Positions 4,987 to 5,942 of a stretch of DNA of 5,942 nucleotides are shown here, one piece after another. The first letter of the stretch is position 1. Every line of letters starts with the position of its first letter. The DNA lies in NCBI GenBank assembly GCA_028819945.1, contig JAPPKQ010000129.1, positions 1 through 5,942 on the forward strand, written 5' to 3'. The notes below the pieces were generated by a model. The model was given only the letters and a program-made list of their open reading frames with translations, was not told the origin of the DNA and ran no database searches. This DNA comes from a bacterium. GTDB lineage: Bacteria; Actinomycetota; Acidimicrobiia; Acidimicrobiales; CATQHL01. The translations under genes and the position numbers were made by a program.

Positions 4987-5241
4987 GTGAGCGACACACT
5001 TCCCTTCTCCGAGGCCAAGGCGCATCTCTCCGAGTTGGCCGACCGGGTGGAACGCCAGCACGATCGCATCCTTGTCACCCGCAACGGCCGACCCTCGTTC
5101 GTCCTCGTGAGTCCCGACGATCTGGAGTCCCTCGAGGAGACCATCGAGATACTCAGCGACGACGAGTTGATCGACTCGCTTCGCAAGTCGCGTCTCGAGG
5201 CCGCTGAAGGGCAGCTGCTTCCACTGCGCGATCTTCTCTGA
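4987..5241 (+). CDS. relB: RelB-type antitoxin of the Phd/YefM fold
   Basis: This 84-residue antitoxin precedes a RelE-family toxin. The Phd/YefM DNA-binding fold is visible at residues 8-56: SEAKAHLSELADRVE, then the strand ILVTRNGRPSFVLVSPDDLE and a helix SLEETIEIL. Residues 57-84 (LSDDELIDSLRKSRLEAAEG and so on) form the acidic/amphipathic tail expected to wrap the toxin. The pattern closely resembles the mycobacterial RelB of the RelBE type, recalled from memory and not searched. GTG 4987 is the only start consistent with the -10 box 6 bases upstream, implying a leaderless message. It is followed after 9 bases by relE, forming one operon. A 26-bp palindrome at the promoter suggests autorepression. 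The gene is intact. Confidence 0.92.
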   Translation: MSDTLPFSEAKAHLSELADRVERQHDRILVTRNGRPSFVLVSPDDLESLEETIEILSDDELIDSLRKSRLEAAEGQLLPLRDLL

Positions 5242-5250
5242 GTCGACGGG

Positions 5251-5514
5251 GTGTATCAGCTCAAGATCACTCCCGAAGGCGCGCGCTCGCTGGACCGGCT
5301 CCCCGCCAAGGTGCGCCCCGCCGTCGTAGCGACCATCTCCGGCCCGCTCGCAGAGAACCCCCAGAGGCTCGGCAAGCAGCTTGGCGGCCGGCTCGAAGGT
5401 CTCCGAGTCGCCCGTCGAGGCGATTACCGCATCATCTACGAGATCGACGAGAGAGAACGACTCGTGATCGTGCACCGCATCCAACCCCGCCGGGACATCT
5501 ACCGACCGAGTTGA
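5251..5514 (+). CDS. relE: RelE/ParE-superfamily toxin
   Basis: The 87-residue basic protein is a RelE-fold toxin. RelE proteins cut mRNA in the ribosomal A site; some relatives in the superfamily instead target gyrase. The family pattern is intact: YQLKITPEGARSLDRLP at the start, a helix, GPLAENPQRLGKQLGGRLEGLRVAR, then RRGDYRIIYEID (55-66) and a final strand LVIVHRIQPRRDIYR (71-85). R55, R56 and R60 and the C-terminal RRD and Tyr are the basic and aromatic residues usually linked to RNA binding or cleavage. GLRVARRGDYRIIY favours RelE over ParE. GTG 5251 follows the antitoxin stop by 9 bases; only a weak GACGGG lies in front, so translation probably depends on coupling to relB. Nothing suggests inactivation. 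Confidence 0.92.
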   Translation: MYQLKITPEGARSLDRLPAKVRPAVVATISGPLAENPQRLGKQLGGRLEGLRVARRGDYRIIYEIDERERLVIVHRIQPRRDIYRPS

Positions 5515-5590
5515 CCTAGTGATCGCGCGCAGGGCAACCCGGCCGGCATTCCATTGTCTCGGACCCACCACCGGCGGCATCCCTTGCAGC

Positions 5591-5641
5591 ATGAGAGTCA
5601 TTCCGGAGCAGCCACTACCGTCTCCCGGATCGGCACCATGA
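5591..5641 (+). CDS. Possible 16-codon upstream ORF overlapping the hsdR start
   Basis: ATG at 5591 opens a short frame, MRVIPEQPLPSPGSAP, ending in TGA at 5639-5641. Its stop overlaps the hsdR ATG in an ATGA arrangement, which is typical of translational coupling. hsdR itself has only a weak ribosome site, so a short leader ORF could help initiate it. No Shine-Dalgarno is visible before 5591 and the peptide is unrecognised, so chance is a serious alternative. Confidence 0.2.
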   Translation: MRVIPEQPLPSPGSAP

Positions 5642-5942
5642 CTGACCATTCCGCGGGCGGGCTCACGCCGGAGCAGGAGGCTCGGCGGGACATTGACGCG
5701 CAGTTGGCGGCGTGTGGTTGGGTGGTGCAGGATCACAAGTCTGCGGCGGTGGCTGCGGCTCGGGGGGTGGCGGTGAGGGAGGTGCCGGTCGGTGCGGGGC
5801 GGGGTGACTATGTGCTGTTCGTGGACTGCCAGGCGGTGGGGGTGATCGAGGCCAAGCCTGTGGGGACGACGCTGACGGGTGTGGAGGCGCAGACTTTGGG
5901 GTACCGGCAGTCCTATCCCGGCGAGTTGCCGAGTTTCCAGGT
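5638..5942 (+). CDS. hsdR: Type I restriction enzyme R subunit, N-terminal nuclease domain (partial)
   Basis: The first 101 codons of HsdR are visible. HsdR is the motor and nuclease subunit that joins HsdM and HsdS to translocate and cut unmethylated DNA. The leader helix (TPEQEARRDIDAQLAACGW, 10-28) and VQDHKSA are typical of the family N-terminus. The PD-(D/E)xK nuclease core follows: D57 in GRGDYVLFVD, then E71-A-K73 in VGVIEAKPVGTTLTG. A glutamine-containing helix, VEAQTLGYRQSY, comes next. The SF2 helicase motor and the partner hsdM and hsdS genes would lie beyond the edge. ATG 5638 is the first start in frame that covers the conserved region. Codon use is odd: by my count about 64 codons end in G, 19 in C, 18 in T and none in A, whereas accA favours C. 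This suggests separate ancestry. Confidence 0.93.
   Translation, partial: MTDHSAGGLTPEQEARRDIDAQLAACGWVVQDHKSAAVAAARGVAVREVPVGAGRGDYVLFVDCQAVGVIEAKPVGTTLTGVEAQTLGYRQSYPGELPSFQ

Noticed and set aside
5539..5583. Imperfect direct repeat (CCGGCCGGCATTCC / CCGGCGGCATCCC) as an attachment site or terminator after relE
   Set aside because: Short, mismatched and GC-rich, with no T-tract or integrase nearby; chance is the simpler explanation.
4606..5736. 376-codon minus-strand frame across the relBE operon
   Set aside because: It is antisense to two recognised genes and a promoter region and has no domain.

Overview
This is a GC-rich bacterial window. The biotin carboxylase/BCCP fusion, GTG starts and apparently leaderless genes preceded by TANNNT boxes suggest an actinobacterium. 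The finer placement (perhaps an uncultured Acidimicrobiia-like lineage) is a guess, because there is no rRNA or other marker here.

Left third (1-3021), housekeeping. The 5' end of an unrecognised gene with an acidic N-terminus runs off the left edge on the minus strand (148 to 1). Upstream of it, on the same strand, is birA, a biotin-protein ligase without a DNA-binding domain (1150 to 317). Divergent from birA, across 92 bp, is a 590-residue biotin carboxylase/biotin carrier fusion (1243-3015). The ligase therefore sits beside a gene for one of its substrates. The shared intergenic DNA holds an 8-bp inverted repeat and a tandem 10-bp repeat that could be regulatory sites.

Middle (3028-4826), minus strand. 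A PIN-domain toxin/antitoxin pair (vapBC, 3712 to 3096) lies next to what looks like the leftover 3' tail of a second vapC (3081-3028). The antitoxin appears to be a chimera: a ribbon-helix-helix N-terminus joined to a Phd-like C-terminal toxin-binding tail. Its promoter looks leaderless, with a perfect 14-bp palindrome across the start codon. Beyond it are a cytoplasmic thioredoxin-fold protein with a CPGC centre (4446 to 3964) and a small uncharacterised protein (4826 to 4530).

Right (4834-5942), plus strand. A 160-bp divergent region with a 17-bp tandem duplication leads to a relBE-type toxin/antitoxin operon (4987-5514). A 26-bp imperfect palindrome abuts its -10 box. After a 123-bp gap, the N-terminal nuclease domain of a type I restriction subunit (hsdR, from 5638) runs off the right edge. 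Its third codon positions are mostly G and never A, unlike the C-rich accA gene.

Overall, conserved biotin/acyl-CoA carboxylase genes give way to an accessory segment: two toxin/antitoxin modules, gene debris, short duplications and the edge of a restriction locus. I found no RNA gene, CRISPR array, insertion sequence or complete new system. The most unusual points are the hybrid antitoxin, the vapC tail scar and the start-site architecture of the toxin/antitoxin operons.
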